NCBI RefSeq assembly: GCF_002008315.2
Contig: NZ_MVDG02000001.1
Location: 1,488,001 to 1,552,000, forward strand
Direction: 5' to 3'
Origin: Arthrobacter sp. KBS0703
GTDB lineage: Bacteria > Actinomycetota > Actinomycetes > Actinomycetales > Micrococcaceae
Length of the DNA: 64,000 bases
Shown here: piece after piece, positions 19,478 to 28,185 of the stretch
Layout of the letters: every line of letters begins with the position of its first letter
Position numbering within the stretch: the stretch's first letter is position 1
The notes under the pieces: generated by a model
Told to the model about the DNA's origin: nothing
The model's input: only the letters and a program-made list of their open reading frames with translations
Database searches by the model: none
Made by a program: the position numbers and the translations under genes

Positions 19478-20839
19478 GTGGGTCTCTTCGGCAGTTGGAA
19501 GCGGTCAGCGGGCTGGCACGCCACAGAGAACCCCGGGGTAGTCCGGTTCTTCGATGGTCAGCGTTGGCATGGATACGGGCGACTCACCGCGCTGGATGCG
19601 GAGGGCCCGCTGCCGTTCACCGTGGAGGCTCAAAAGCAGAGAACGATCGACGAGCTGGCCGAGCAACAGGACAAGATCGAGGCGAAGCTTCGGGAGGCGA
19701 AGGCCACCTGCGAAGACCTGGGCCGGCAGCGTTCCCAACTTGAACGGCAAATAGCCCATCTGCGCGAAGACCATGCCGAGGCCGCTCATGAGAACTTCCT
19801 GCGTGAAATCAACCTCCGGGGCTTTCCCACTGCTGCCGACGGCTCAGCAAAAATCGCGGAGGCAATCAAGGAGGTTCGCGCCCGGGCACGACAGCTCGTC
19901 AAAGACGGCAAGGCGATCTCCACTCACGACAACCTTGCTGAGTTCTTCGACACACACAGCGGCGTTGACGGCCCAATCAGGAAAGTGCTGCGCAAGGACA
20001 TCACAACGATGGTGCTCGGCATTTTCAATGCTGAGTGCGAAGCAGCCACTCGGGCAATGCGCTCTATGACGAGTCTCAGCTCGGCCTACAGCCGGATTCT
20101 CCAAAGCCATGAAAAACTACACGCAGCGACGTTGGCCATCGGGGTGAGCATCTCCCTGGAGTATCGCGACCTAAAACTCCAGGAGAGTCACCTCGTTTGG
20201 GACCATTTGGTGGCCAAGGCCAAAGAACGGGCCGAAGCCCAGGATGCGCGTGATCGGCAGCGGGAGGAAGCCAGGGCGCAGGCAGAGTACGAGGTCGCCC
20301 TGGATCGCTTGGAAAAGGAACTTGAGCACTATCTGAACATGCTGGCAACCATGCGGCGCCAGGGTGACGCCGAAGGAATCGCGCGGTTCGAAGGGCTGAT
20401 AAAAGAAATCAACGGCCGGATCGCCGCCATCGAGGAGCGGTCAGCCAACATCCGCGTCGGTTACGTTTACGTCATCTCCAACATCGGCAGCTTCGGCGAG
20501 GGCGTCGTAAAGATAGGCCTCACCCGGAGGCTTGAGCCCATGGACCGGGTGCGCGAACTCAGCAGCGCGTCGGTGCCATTCCGGTACGACGTGCACGCCA
20601 TGATCTTTTCGATGGACGCAGTCAGCCTGGAGACCAAGCTGCACCAGCACTTCGACGGGCACCGCATCAACGGGATCAACCGCCGCCGTGAATTCTTCCG
20701 TGTCACTCCGCACCAGGTCCTGGAAGCACTCAAGGCCCACGAGGCTGACATTGTGGAGTGGATAGAGGACCCTGAAGCTGAGGAATATCGTCTGACGCTG
20801 GACCAGGTTCAATTGGAACTTGAGGATTCTGACGCCTGA
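19478..20839 (+). CDS. DUF4041-GIY-YIG (T5orf172) protein with N-terminal DUF2510-like motif
   Basis: GTG start behind AAGGGGGAAGC. The 453-residue product starts with a WKRSAGWHATENPGVVRFFDGQRWHGY motif typical of short actinobacterial DUF2510 units, followed by a coiled-coil (about 55-105), a DUF4041-type central region (VRKVLR-like, MTTMVLGIFNAECEA pattern), a second coiled-coil, and a C-terminal T5orf172/GIY-YIG nuclease domain (GYVYVISNIGSFGEGVVKIGLTRR, then the Glu-bearing LETKLHQHF). Proteins with DUF4041 plus T5orf172 occur in phages and defence loci. The combination with a DUF2510 start suggests membrane-linked placement, but no membrane helix is seen. It follows the CoiA-like gene by 165 bp. 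Confidence 0.82.
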   Translation: MGLFGSWKRSAGWHATENPGVVRFFDGQRWHGYGRLTALDAEGPLPFTVEAQKQRTIDELAEQQDKIEAKLREAKATCEDLGRQRSQLERQIAHLREDHAEAAHENFLREINLRGFPTAADGSAKIAEAIKEVRARARQLVKDGKAISTHDNLAEFFDTHSGVDGPIRKVLRKDITTMVLGIFNAECEAATRAMRSMTSLSSAYSRILQSHEKLHAATLAIGVSISLEYRDLKLQESHLVWDHLVAKAKERAEAQDARDRQREEARAQAEYEVALDRLEKELEHYLNMLATMRRQGDAEGIARFEGLIKEINGRIAAIEERSANIRVGYVYVISNIGSFGEGVVKIGLTRRLEPMDRVRELSSASVPFRYDVHAMIFSMDAVSLETKLHQHFDGHRINGINRRREFFRVTPHQVLEALKAHEADIVEWIEDPEAEEYRLTLDQVQLELEDSDA

Positions 20840-20900
20840 CACACTTTCCGGGCGCCAGCTGTGGGTTCGCCACTGCTGATCGCCGGGAGCATACTGAGGC

Positions 20901-21299
20901 ATGACCGACACCGATGAATTCCTGGCCTGGGTAAGGACGTCCCTGTACGAGGCGGAGCTGGCCATCCACAACGGCGACGCTGCACCCAGGCGGGCGCTCT
21001 GGTCCCGCAACGAGCCGGTCAGTGTCCTGGGTGCCTGGCGCAACGCCTTCGGGCAGCAGGAGCTCGATGATCTGTTCACCGGCCTGGCCCGGCAGTTCTC
21101 CAACTGCACGTCGTACCGGTTTGAGCTGCTCTCCTACGACGTTGTGGGCGACATGGCGTACACGGCCGGCTTGGAGCACACCACCGCGTCCGTGGACGGT
21201 GAACCTCGGAGCTACACGCTGCGGGCCACCCAGGTTTATAGGCGCGAAGACGGCAAGTGGAAGGTCGCTCACCGGCACGGGGACACCGTCACCGCATAG
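20901..21299 (+). CDS. SnoaL/NTF2-like (DUF4440-type) protein
   Basis: Leaderless start: CATACT lies 5 nt before ATG. The 132-residue product has the NTF2-like pattern: an N-terminal helix, RRALWSRNEPVSVLGAW, YDVVGDMAYTAGLEHTT, and the closing RATQVYRREDGKWKVAHRHGD. This small fold serves in enzymes and binding proteins; the role here cannot be told. It is convergent with the GIY-YIG gene at 21307 with only 7 bp between stops. Confidence 0.75.
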   Translation: MTDTDEFLAWVRTSLYEAELAIHNGDAAPRRALWSRNEPVSVLGAWRNAFGQQELDDLFTGLARQFSNCTSYRFELLSYDVVGDMAYTAGLEHTTASVDGEPRSYTLRATQVYRREDGKWKVAHRHGDTVTA

Positions 21300-21306
21300 C
21301 CGACCC

Positions 21307-22149
21307 CTAGTTCAGGTTCATGCCGAACTGCCGGGTCAGGAGCGCCCGCTTGTAGTGGGCTTCTGCTGCATCGACCTGTGCGGCCGGAGCGCTCGGCGAG
21401 AAGACCTGCAGGATGCTGAACTGGAAGTGCTGCCGGTGCCGGGCGTCGGCGGCTGCCAGCTCCCGGAGTGCGACGTTGCCGCCGTGGCCGTTACGGGCGT
21501 ACTCGCTCCAGCGGCCGAAGAAGCGTTCGGCGCCGTCGGCCTTCCCCACGTACAGCCGGCCGGTGCTGGTGTCGGCGATGAGGTAGATGCCCTGCACGGA
21601 GCTCAGAGCTGTCCGCCATTGAACATACCGGTCGTCACTTATGACGGCCTGGAGTTCGTCGAAGCTGACCAGGAGCGAATCGAACCCCGGGAAGGGCACG
21701 CTGGACGGGTCGGAGATCTCGACGACCGTCATGGATGTTGCCTGGTCGCCCGTCTTGGCCCAGTTCACCGCGTCCTTGGTCCACTCGATCACGAGCCGGT
21801 CCGCCAGGGCGGCGAACACCGGGGTGGGCCGGAGGTCAAAGAAGCGGCGGTCCTCGGTGCGTTCGGCAAGCACTTCACCGTGGTTCTCGTGCGCGGTGAT
21901 GAAGCGGGCGCGCCGGCCGGTTGTGGCGAGGAAGTTCAACCAGTACCTCGGAGGCGTCGCGGGGAGCTTGCTGTTGCGGATGCCCTGTTCCCGCACATAC
22001 GGCAGCAGGCTGGGTCCCATCGCATCCGCCCGGGTTCTCAGTCCGTCCGGCTTGAGCGTATGCCGGATGACCTGCACGTCCTCTGGCGCCAGCCCGGCAG
22101 CCTGGAAGAGATGCCGAAGGCTCAGTTCCCCTGAGTTGCCTTTATTCAT
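21307..22149 (-). CDS. GIY-YIG nuclease family protein
   Basis: The start is taken at 22149 (MNKGNSGELSLRHLFQAAG), although the frame is open much further upstream without coding character. The N-terminal half (LLPYVREQGIRNSKLPATPPRYWLNFLATTGRRARF...) resembles restriction-like or DUF-type DNA-binding regions and is unassigned. The C-terminal GIY-YIG domain reads VQGIYLIADTSTGRLYVGKADG, then FFGRWSEYARNGHGGN, with the catalytic Glu in QVDAAEAHYKRAL. It could act in restriction, repair or mobile-element defence. It lies next to the DUF4041/GIY-YIG gene, making two GIY-YIG proteins within 2.7 kb. Confidence 0.75.
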   Translation of the reverse strand: MNKGNSGELSLRHLFQAAGLAPEDVQVIRHTLKPDGLRTRADAMGPSLLPYVREQGIRNSKLPATPPRYWLNFLATTGRRARFITAHENHGEVLAERTEDRRFFDLRPTPVFAALADRLVIEWTKDAVNWAKTGDQATSMTVVEISDPSSVPFPGFDSLLVSFDELQAVISDDRYVQWRTALSSVQGIYLIADTSTGRLYVGKADGAERFFGRWSEYARNGHGGNVALRELAAADARHRQHFQFSILQVFSPSAPAAQVDAAEAHYKRALLTRQFGMNLN

Positions 22150-22286
22150 GCCTTGCCTTCGCTCAGTCCTGCTGTCCGGTCGCCTCCAAGGTCGGGTCTG
22201 CGACTGCGCCAGGACATAAGAAGGCTGCCCTCCTCGCCGGCACTGCACGGTCCAGCACAACACCCAGAAGGGCAACCTCAGCCATC

Positions 22287-22751
22287 CTATGAGTGGCGGC
22301 GCCCGGGATACGAATCGGGGACGTCGGTGGACCCTGCCACATCGTCCGGAAGCTCTGCTCCCCCGCTCAACTCCAGTCCCGCTGGGGTGTTTCCGCTGGT
22401 GAGAACCCTGTGGGACTGCAAATAGCCGTCCGCGACGAAGCGGACAAGTGGACTGCTGTCCTGGCCCAGGGCGCCAAGGACCTCCCGGGGCACGTCTGGG
22501 TTCATGGCGACGAGAATAGCCAGGTCGACGCTTCGACCGGCGAGTTCGACGAGCAAATCCTGTGGTGTCGCGCCGTTGAAGGCGACTACCTGACGGACCT
22601 GGTCGTCGGCGTCGCCGGCAAGTAAGCGCAGGACGGCGGCTGGAGTGTTCGGGTTGGCAGCCACGGCCCGGCGCACCTGAGCACTCCTTCGTTCGCCTCC
22701 AAGCATCGTCAGCAGGTCGGCATCGGCGGCGGGGCTGAAGGCGACGTCCAT
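22287..22751 (-). CDS. leucine-rich-repeat-variant (LRV)-like protein
   Basis: The 154-residue product has three to four ~24-residue repeats of the form VRRAVAANPNTPAAVLRLLAGD, VRQVVAFNGATPQDLLVELA, and LAILVAMNPDVPREVLGALGQD, matching LRV/HEAT-like helical repeats (a V-A-x-N-P-x-x-P core). These make a curved scaffold for protein binding. The C-terminal 40 residues are low-complexity and may be disordered. The start at 22751 (MDVAFSP) or 22757 cannot be separated. Confidence 0.6.
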   Translation of the reverse strand: MDVAFSPAADADLLTMLGGERRSAQVRRAVAANPNTPAAVLRLLAGDADDQVRQVVAFNGATPQDLLVELAGRSVDLAILVAMNPDVPREVLGALGQDSSPLVRFVADGYLQSHRVLTSGNTPAGLELSGGAELPDDVAGSTDVPDSYPGRRHS

Positions 22752-22784
22752 GCGCACCTCCGCCCTCGTATCTGCACCATCTGC

Positions 22785-23177
22785 TCAAGGACCGCACGGC
22801 CGGGTCCCGTCCGCTGCCAGGGCGGCAGGCGGTGCGGTCAGGTCAGTGACCGGGAGATCGGTCTTGGCACGGAGCAGCTCCGCGGTAGCCCAGTCGCCGG
22901 TAAACACCTGTGCCGGCTTTTCGCCGGTGCGCTTGGCGATCCGGGCGACGGCCTGAGTGATCTGGGCAGCCAGTTCCCGGTTGGAGGGGTTGTTCGGTTC
23001 GCCCTTGGCGGGGCCGGAAACGATGAAGTCCCTGCCGCCGACAAGAGTGTGCACCGCCCAGCGGCACAGGTTCGGCTGGCGATCCACCAGGACGGCCACC
23101 CCGTGGCGTTCGCTCACTGCCTTCAGGGCCGGGACGAACCGGGCCGTCGGCGGCACCGGCATCGGAACGGCGGTCAC
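22785..23177 (-). CDS. conserved-looking protein of unknown function
   Basis: A 130-residue product with no recognised domain; it contains RHGVAVLVDRQPNLCRWAVHTLVGGRDFIVSGPAKGEPNNPSNRELAAQI and AQVFTGDWATAELLRAKT. Its ATG overlaps the stop of the upstream gene by 4 bp, so the two are translationally coupled. It is the last gene of the operon that begins at 24510. Confidence 0.6.
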   Translation of the reverse strand: MTAVPMPVPPTARFVPALKAVSERHGVAVLVDRQPNLCRWAVHTLVGGRDFIVSGPAKGEPNNPSNRELAAQITQAVARIAKRTGEKPAQVFTGDWATAELLRAKTDLPVTDLTAPPAALAADGTRPCGP

Positions 23178-23937
23178 CGGACACCGCCTGCGATGTCTTC
23201 AAGGGTGATCGGCTTCAGGCTGGACTGGATGCCTGCCTGGTGTTCGGGGATAGAGGCGTGGAAAGCCATCAGCTCCGAGGGGCTCGTGAACTCCTGGCTG
23301 TTGTGCAGCTCGTGGATGGCGTGGTAGATCCGCTGCTCGGTGGTGGGCATGGCGGCGAAGACGTCGGCGGCGCGGTTGATCAGATCGGCGTCCGGGTAGG
23401 TGGAGCCGACTTCGATGGTGAACATGCCCTTGGGCTCCAGCGGGTTGGCGCCGCGCAGGACCCTGGTCCAGGTCGCTGCCCGGTGCGCCCATTCGGCGGC
23501 GAGACGCCGGTGGGCCGGGGCTGGTCGACGTCTTCCTCTTTCCAGTACGGGTAGTAGTCCCCGAGCTCCATTTCGTCCAGCTCCTGCGCGAAGGCTTGCT
23601 GCTTGGGGAACACGAGGGCGTACACCTCGCCTGTTTCGGGGTCGTCGGTGACGGCGACCTTGATCATGTTCGGGGCGCAGCTGTGTTCGCCGGAGAGGAT
23701 CTGCCCGACGTGGACGGTCTGGGCCTGGACGGCGTCGAAGATGACCGACTCCGGCCGGGGTGTCCCGGCCAGGTCGGCGGCATCCAGGGCCTTGGCGGCG
23801 AACTCGGCGATCTGTTCGATTTCGATCCGGTCCCGGATCGGTTCCATCGTTTCGCGCAGCCGGGCCGCCAGGTCCAGCAGGTCAGTGCCGGGGTTCAGGC
23901 GGTAGCCGTGCGGGACGTTCAGGGTCAGGTCAGTCAT
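23174..23937 (-). pseudogene. unknown-function gene split by one frameshift
   Basis: The N-terminal 160 residues (MTDLTLNVPHGYRLNPGTDL ... LGDYYPYWKEEDVDQPRP) run in one frame from 23937. The frame for the rest (WAHRAATWTRVLRGANPLEPKGMFTIEVGSTYPDADL ... LEDIAGGVR) is shifted by one base near 23515. Joined, they give about 255 residues of even coding character. The start overlaps the upstream gene by 8 bp and the end overlaps the downstream gene by 4 bp, so the operon structure is intact. The frameshift may be an assembly error. The function is not recognised. Confidence 0.6.
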
Positions 23938-24510
23938 TGTCCTTGACCTCCACCAGCTTGGCCCACTCGGGCACGTTGTCGATCCAGTGCTGGGACCGGA
24001 CGTTGACCAGCAGGACGATCACCGGAACGGACGGGCGCTCAGCGGGCCAGCCGGTTTCACCGTCGGTGGCAATCACGATGGCCGAAGGCTTCTTGGGCAG
24101 GGACAGGGCGTGCTCGATGGCTTCGCACATGTCGGTGCCGCCTCGTCCGGCGATTTCCGTGACCGAGTCCTTGCCGTTGAACTTCACGGACTGGTGGACG
24201 ATCGTGTCGACATCCGCAACGACCAGGTCGTCGCCCCTGATGTTCAGCTTCCGGGCAATGCCGATGACTTCGTTCGGTCAGGAGCTCGGCGAGCTTGTCC
24301 GGGGAGAGATCCATGGCGGGAGCGTTCAGCGGGTGATACTTGAGTCCCTTGCCGCGGGAGTAGATCATCCCGGTGGCCGGAAGACCGAGGCCGGGAAAGT
24401 CTGAACGGTCGCCGGGGCGTCCGTCGGCCGTGGCCTTTTGCGCGGGCATCGGCACGGTAAGCGGGGAGGATGTCCTTGGGGGACGTGGGGGCGATTGCAG
24501 TGGCTGTCAT
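23930..24510 (-). pseudogene. DUF2201/VWA-like metallopeptidase-family remnant
   Basis: The start at 24510 has CATACT 4 nt upstream. Joined over two frameshifts (near 24440 and 24270) the product reads MTATAIAPTSPKDILPAYR, then DFPGLGLPATGMIYSRGKGLKYHPL, then IARKLNIRGDDLVVADVDTIVHQ, then AGRGGTDMCEAIEHALSLPKKPSAIVIATDGETGWP. The last part is typical of the VWA-like C-terminus of DUF2201 proteins (GGTDM, TDGxTxWP). The DxSxS metal motif is not visible, and the zinc-peptidase N-terminus is absent, so the copy is shortened as well as frameshifted. It starts 64 bp from the edge of R1 copy c. Confidence 0.55.
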
Positions 24511-24573
24511 GCTCAGTATGTGTACGGCGCCGGCCGCTGCGCTCACCGGATCAAGGCCCTGCTCTCCCCTGGT

Positions 24574-24998
24574 GCCGCTCTGCCGGCCACTCCCACCGAA
24601 CGACCAGAAAACGACCACTTGGTCGAGTGGGGAAATCCGGGGAATATAGGGCCCCTACTACTCTACTTAAACGACCTTAAAAGAGAGATATATATAATGG
24701 CTGCCTTGTTCTCTCTCTAATGGGCACCCTCCTTTCCTAGTTAATACACTTCTTCTTCCATAGAGGGCCTATCCTCCGCGGTCGTTTTGGTCGAGTGAGG
24801 GCCCTGCGGGGTTCAAGATCTGCGCCAGCGTTGGGATGCGAGGCCATTTGGCCACCCTACCGGCGGTAGGTTGCCGGGCGATTAAGGGACCGAATGTGGT
24901 GGAGTGGCTGCTTGACACCCCCGGTGAGAGACGTCCGTTTTAGGCCTCGTGATAACCCGAGGAACGATATTCCGGCTCTAGAGACGATGGTTATCACG
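24574..24998 (-). repeat. R1 repeat, copy c (inverted, diverged)
   Basis: The reverse complement matches R1 copies a and b with scattered changes and small gaps. The CGTCTCTAGAGCCGGAATAT core with its GTGATAACC/GGTTATCAC arms, the CCTACCGCCGGTAGG palindrome, the CGACCA sites and the AT-rich run are kept. The AGT microsatellite is shorter. As with the other copies, the CGACCA-rich end points to a leaderless gene start (24510, minus strand). Confidence 0.85.
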
Positions 24999-25130
24999 TT
25001 TCCCATTGCGCCATGGAAACCCCTTTTTCACGTTGGCAGCCGTATGCCGCAAAAAACGCGTTGACTCGTAAAACTCCCCTCCATTCCTGTCTTCGCCACG
25101 TCCGCGGATCCTCGATGGGGCATACTTTCA

Positions 25131-25973
25131 GTGCCAGCATCACGCGAAGCCTCACTGCCCGCGCGAGACCAGAAACCGCTGGCCTTGCATAAGGAGCGCG
25201 GTTTGGCACAGCAAAGTCGGGGACGAAAGCAAGCGGGCAGGCCCGCCGGCCCTGGACGCGGGGCTATTGAACCGTTTACCGCCCAGACAGTTGATGCCGC
25301 GCTGAAATCACAGGCTCACCGTGCCGTCCGCCATGTAGTACGACTACGGAACGAGCATCCTGATCTGTCAGATGCTGACATTCTCAAGAAACTGGAGAGC
25401 AAGTTCCGCCGTGATGCCTTCGAGATTGGTCGCAAGGCTGGTGCGGCCGCGGCGTCTGAGGGCACAGCTCCGACTGCGACGGTCGACACAATCGCGGGAA
25501 GATTGACCCTCGAGTCCGCGGTCTTCTTCGTTCTCGCCGCGACCGAAGCCTACGAAGTTCCCCTCGCCGAGCTTGAGGACCGAGAGGATCTGGTTCGGGC
25601 TGTACTCCTCGCTGAAGGTACCAACAAGGCCGTCCGCCGGCTGGCGTCGCGGGCAGCCCCGCATGTGGCCAGAAAGATTGTGGTCAAGATTCCCGCATCA
25701 TCCTTCAAACCGATCAACGATGCCTTTGGCTACCGCATCGTCACGAAACGCGGCCAGACAGGTGACATCGTGCTTGAGGATGCCGCAGCTAAAATCGCGG
25801 GGAGTCTCATAGGAATCGGGACCCATGTACTCTTCACCCAAAACGTCATTCGGGTCACCAAACGAACCTTGGAAGGCATCCGGGAGGCCTCAGGTCGCAA
25901 GGGTGATGTCCTGGACGAACCTGTCGAAGTTGTGGACGAAGGCACATCGGGGCCTGACCTCGCGGCTAGGTAG
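25131..25973 (+). CDS. EcsC-like/actinobacterial membrane-associated protein, full copy
   Basis: GTG start at 25131 with CATACT 4 nt upstream (leaderless); the same start context survives in the decayed copy at 35008. The 280-residue product has a disordered Pro/Arg-rich N-terminus, then VRHVVRLRNEHPDLSDADILKKLESKF, a hydrophobic stretch LESAVFFVLAATEAYEVPLAELEDREDLVRAVLLAEG, FKPINDAFGYRIVTKRGQTGDIVLEDAAAKIAGSLIGIGTHVLFTQNVIRVTKRTLEGI, and an acidic tail. The pattern resembles EcsC-like membrane proteins of actinobacteria; the assignment is tentative. The inverted R1 copy ends about 130 bp upstream. Confidence 0.6.
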   Translation: MPASREASLPARDQKPLALHKERGLAQQSRGRKQAGRPAGPGRGAIEPFTAQTVDAALKSQAHRAVRHVVRLRNEHPDLSDADILKKLESKFRRDAFEIGRKAGAAAASEGTAPTATVDTIAGRLTLESAVFFVLAATEAYEVPLAELEDREDLVRAVLLAEGTNKAVRRLASRAAPHVARKIVVKIPASSFKPINDAFGYRIVTKRGQTGDIVLEDAAAKIAGSLIGIGTHVLFTQNVIRVTKRTLEGIREASGRKGDVLDEPVEVVDEGTSGPDLAAR

Positions 25974-26027
25974 GGCCGTGCGCTGTGGGCGGTGACACCG
26001 CTGCCCTGCTCCGTACACATGAGAGGC

Positions 26028-26616
26028 ATGACATCCCTCGGAATTGATCTCTCAGACCTCGGCATCACGCCAATTGTTGACGCGCCGGAGCAGGCGCCGG
26101 CCGAACCCGCCGACGACGGACGAACCCTTATCGTTGGTTCCACCCTGGCCAAGGCCCTCTACAGCGTGTGGTCCGGCGCTCCGATCACAATCGTGGATTC
26201 CCCTCCCGGTGCCGGTAAGACCACCTTGGTAGCCCAGGCTGTGGCCTACTTCCGCGAACGTTCCAACCTGAAGATCATCGTCGCGTGCGCCACTCGCCGC
26301 GCGGCTTACGACATTGCCGAGCGGATCGCTGCCGAGCTGGGCCCGGACCGAGAGGGCAACCCGCAGGTCGCCCACCGCGGGCGCCACGTACGCGGTCGGA
26401 CAGTTCCTCACTGAATGGGGTGTCCTGGACGGCACCGACAAAACCCCGGGTACGGCACACTCGAGCACCGACGGTTGGACTGTAGCCGTCAACGGCTCCG
26501 AGCAGACCGGGAAGATCACCGACGTCGTCCTGATAGCCCACGACGAGATCGTGCTGTTCCACGGCAAGACTCCTGACCCGCTCCCGTTCACGTTCACGTT
26601 CCCGGACGGGCTGTAG
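26028..26616 (+). pseudogene. P-loop NTPase (AAA/helicase-like) remnant
   Basis: The first ~125 residues from ATG 26028 (TACACA 8 nt upstream) carry TLAKALYSVWSGAPITIVDSPPGAGKTTLVAQ, a Walker A motif at about residues 64-71, and LKIIVACATRRAAYDIAERIA, a helicase-like motif Ia. The frame is lost near 26370, and the end (GATYAVGQFLTEWGVLDGTD ... FPDGL, stop 26616) lies in another frame. The second Walker motif and helicase core are absent, so this is a deletion or frameshift remnant of a larger ATPase. Confidence 0.55.
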
Positions 26617-26952
26617 CCGTCATGAGCAACGGCAGGATGCGGCTACGCGTTCGGACGCCCAGCCGGGTCCTGCCGTTGACGTATCCACCAGGTTCTCCGC
26701 ACACGTTGAGCCACGACCCAGCCTTTCGGGCCTCCTTCCATAGGTGCAAGCCCATTCCTCAGCCTGGACCGCCCATAACCAGTCCGATTAAAACGCCGCG
26801 TCGACCAAAATAGGAACGACTGCAGTACTAGTTATCTTCCAGGCTCAAGCGCAGAATAAGTGAACGCATCTGGGCCCGACTCTTGTTACTGAGGCGGGTG
26901 GCGCGTAACGGTCTCGTCATTCAGAAGACACTTTTTCTTCGGAGGAAAGAAA
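26617..26952. other. non-coding gap with the ribosome site of the DUF805 gene
   Basis: No convincing gene. A strong site GGAGGAAAGAAA immediately precedes the ATG at 26953. Confidence 0.35.
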
Positions 26953-28185
26953 ATGACGCTTCAAGAGGCCGTTTCGACTTGCCTGTCCAAATATGCAACT
27001 TTTTCGGGCCGTGCCCGCCGTTCGGAGTTCTGGATGGCCAACCTCGCCTTTTGCCTGGCGTTATTTGCGTGGGGCATCTTGGCTATGCTCACGCAATGGG
27101 AGATCCTCAGATTCCTTGGGACACTTTTCTTCCTGGCGTGTTTGCTGCCCCTTTTGACGGTGTCGGTCCGTCGGCTTCATGACGTGGGGCGATCAGGGCT
27201 GTGGCTATTGATCGGATTTGTCCCCTTCGGGAGCATCGTTACTTTCGTCTTTTCCTGCATGGACAGTGTGCCCTATACCAATCGATACGGCCCGCCTCCC
27301 AAGCCAGTTCCTTACTACTACCTACCGACAGCAGGCCCGCTGCCGCCGGTCCCACCACCAGCTGATGAGTCGGAGCTTCCCTTCTATCGGGCGCGCCGAA
27401 AGGCGGCCCTTGAGGAGTCGGGCAAGCAGCGCTACGAATCCGTTGAGCCAGGCCTGGACTCCCAAAAAGTCGAGGACTACTTCGCCAGGGCAAAGGAGCA
27501 GAAAACGGCCCCAAACAGGGAGCCGAAGCCTGCCTTTAGCTTCTCGACGATGAGTCGAAGGACGCTTGGCATCGCTGCCTCCGGCTTCGTCTTCGTGGTC
27601 CTCTTGGTCGGCATCTTCCTGGGCCAGAACTCGTGGCGGCCCACAGGCCAGGATCCAGTCCAGGCCGGAGCCACCGTTCCCCAGCCGGCCCCGGCGCCAT
27701 ACACGCCTCCCGCGCAAGCCACTCCCAGCCCACCCGAGACGACCCAGGCTGCTGGGGCCGCGGCAGTGCCGCCCGCAATTCCAACCACGACATCCCAGGC
27801 CGAGCCACAGCCCGTCCTGCCGCCAACACAGGCCACCGCTCTTCAGCCCGGCGACCTGGGGCTCACATCGCCACTGCGCCCCGTGGGCTGCACGGGCCAG
27901 TACATCGTCGTCTACCACTCGTCGACAGACCCGACGGTCTACGCCCAGGACATCCAAACGAACCTGCAGAGCCATCCGGGATCCAAGTACCTGCTGACCC
28001 TTGGGAGCTGCTCGTCACTGAATCAGATCTCAAATGCAGGGACCATGATTTACGCGGTTTACGGCGGCCCTTTCGTCACGTTGACCCAAGCGTGCGTGGC
28101 GGCTTCCCGGTTCCCTGGTGATTCGTATGTGAAGATCTTGGACGCCGCCACCGCACCTGATCAGGCCATACGTTCCTGCCAATGA
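26953..28185 (+). CDS. DUF805-domain membrane protein with proline-rich linker and extracellular C-terminal domain
   Basis: The start follows GGAGGAAAGAAA. The N-terminal ~110 residues are a DUF805 domain: YATFSGRARRSEFW, membrane helices, and VRRLHDVGRSGLWLLIGFVPFGSIV. A second part has a soluble segment, another membrane helix (GIAASGFVFVVLLVGIFL), a long Pro/Ala/Thr-rich stretch, and a C-terminal domain (GLTSPLRPVGCTGQYIVVYHSS...GSKYLLTLGSCSSLNQ...CVAASRFPGDSYVKIL) like the ectodomains of some actinobacterial kinases. The whole is a sensor-like arrangement. Its stop overlaps the ATG of the lipoprotein gene by 4 bp, so they are coupled. Confidence 0.78.
   Translation: MTLQEAVSTCLSKYATFSGRARRSEFWMANLAFCLALFAWGILAMLTQWEILRFLGTLFFLACLLPLLTVSVRRLHDVGRSGLWLLIGFVPFGSIVTFVFSCMDSVPYTNRYGPPPKPVPYYYLPTAGPLPPVPPPADESELPFYRARRKAALEESGKQRYESVEPGLDSQKVEDYFARAKEQKTAPNREPKPAFSFSTMSRRTLGIAASGFVFVVLLVGIFLGQNSWRPTGQDPVQAGATVPQPAPAPYTPPAQATPSPPETTQAAGAAAVPPAIPTTTSQAEPQPVLPPTQATALQPGDLGLTSPLRPVGCTGQYIVVYHSSTDPTVYAQDIQTNLQSHPGSKYLLTLGSCSSLNQISNAGTMIYAVYGGPFVTLTQACVAASRFPGDSYVKILDAATAPDQAIRSCQ

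Noticed and set aside
22150..22797. Long N-terminal extension of the GIY-YIG protein
   Set aside because: It covers the LRV gene in another frame and has no coding character; ATG 22149 fits the family better.
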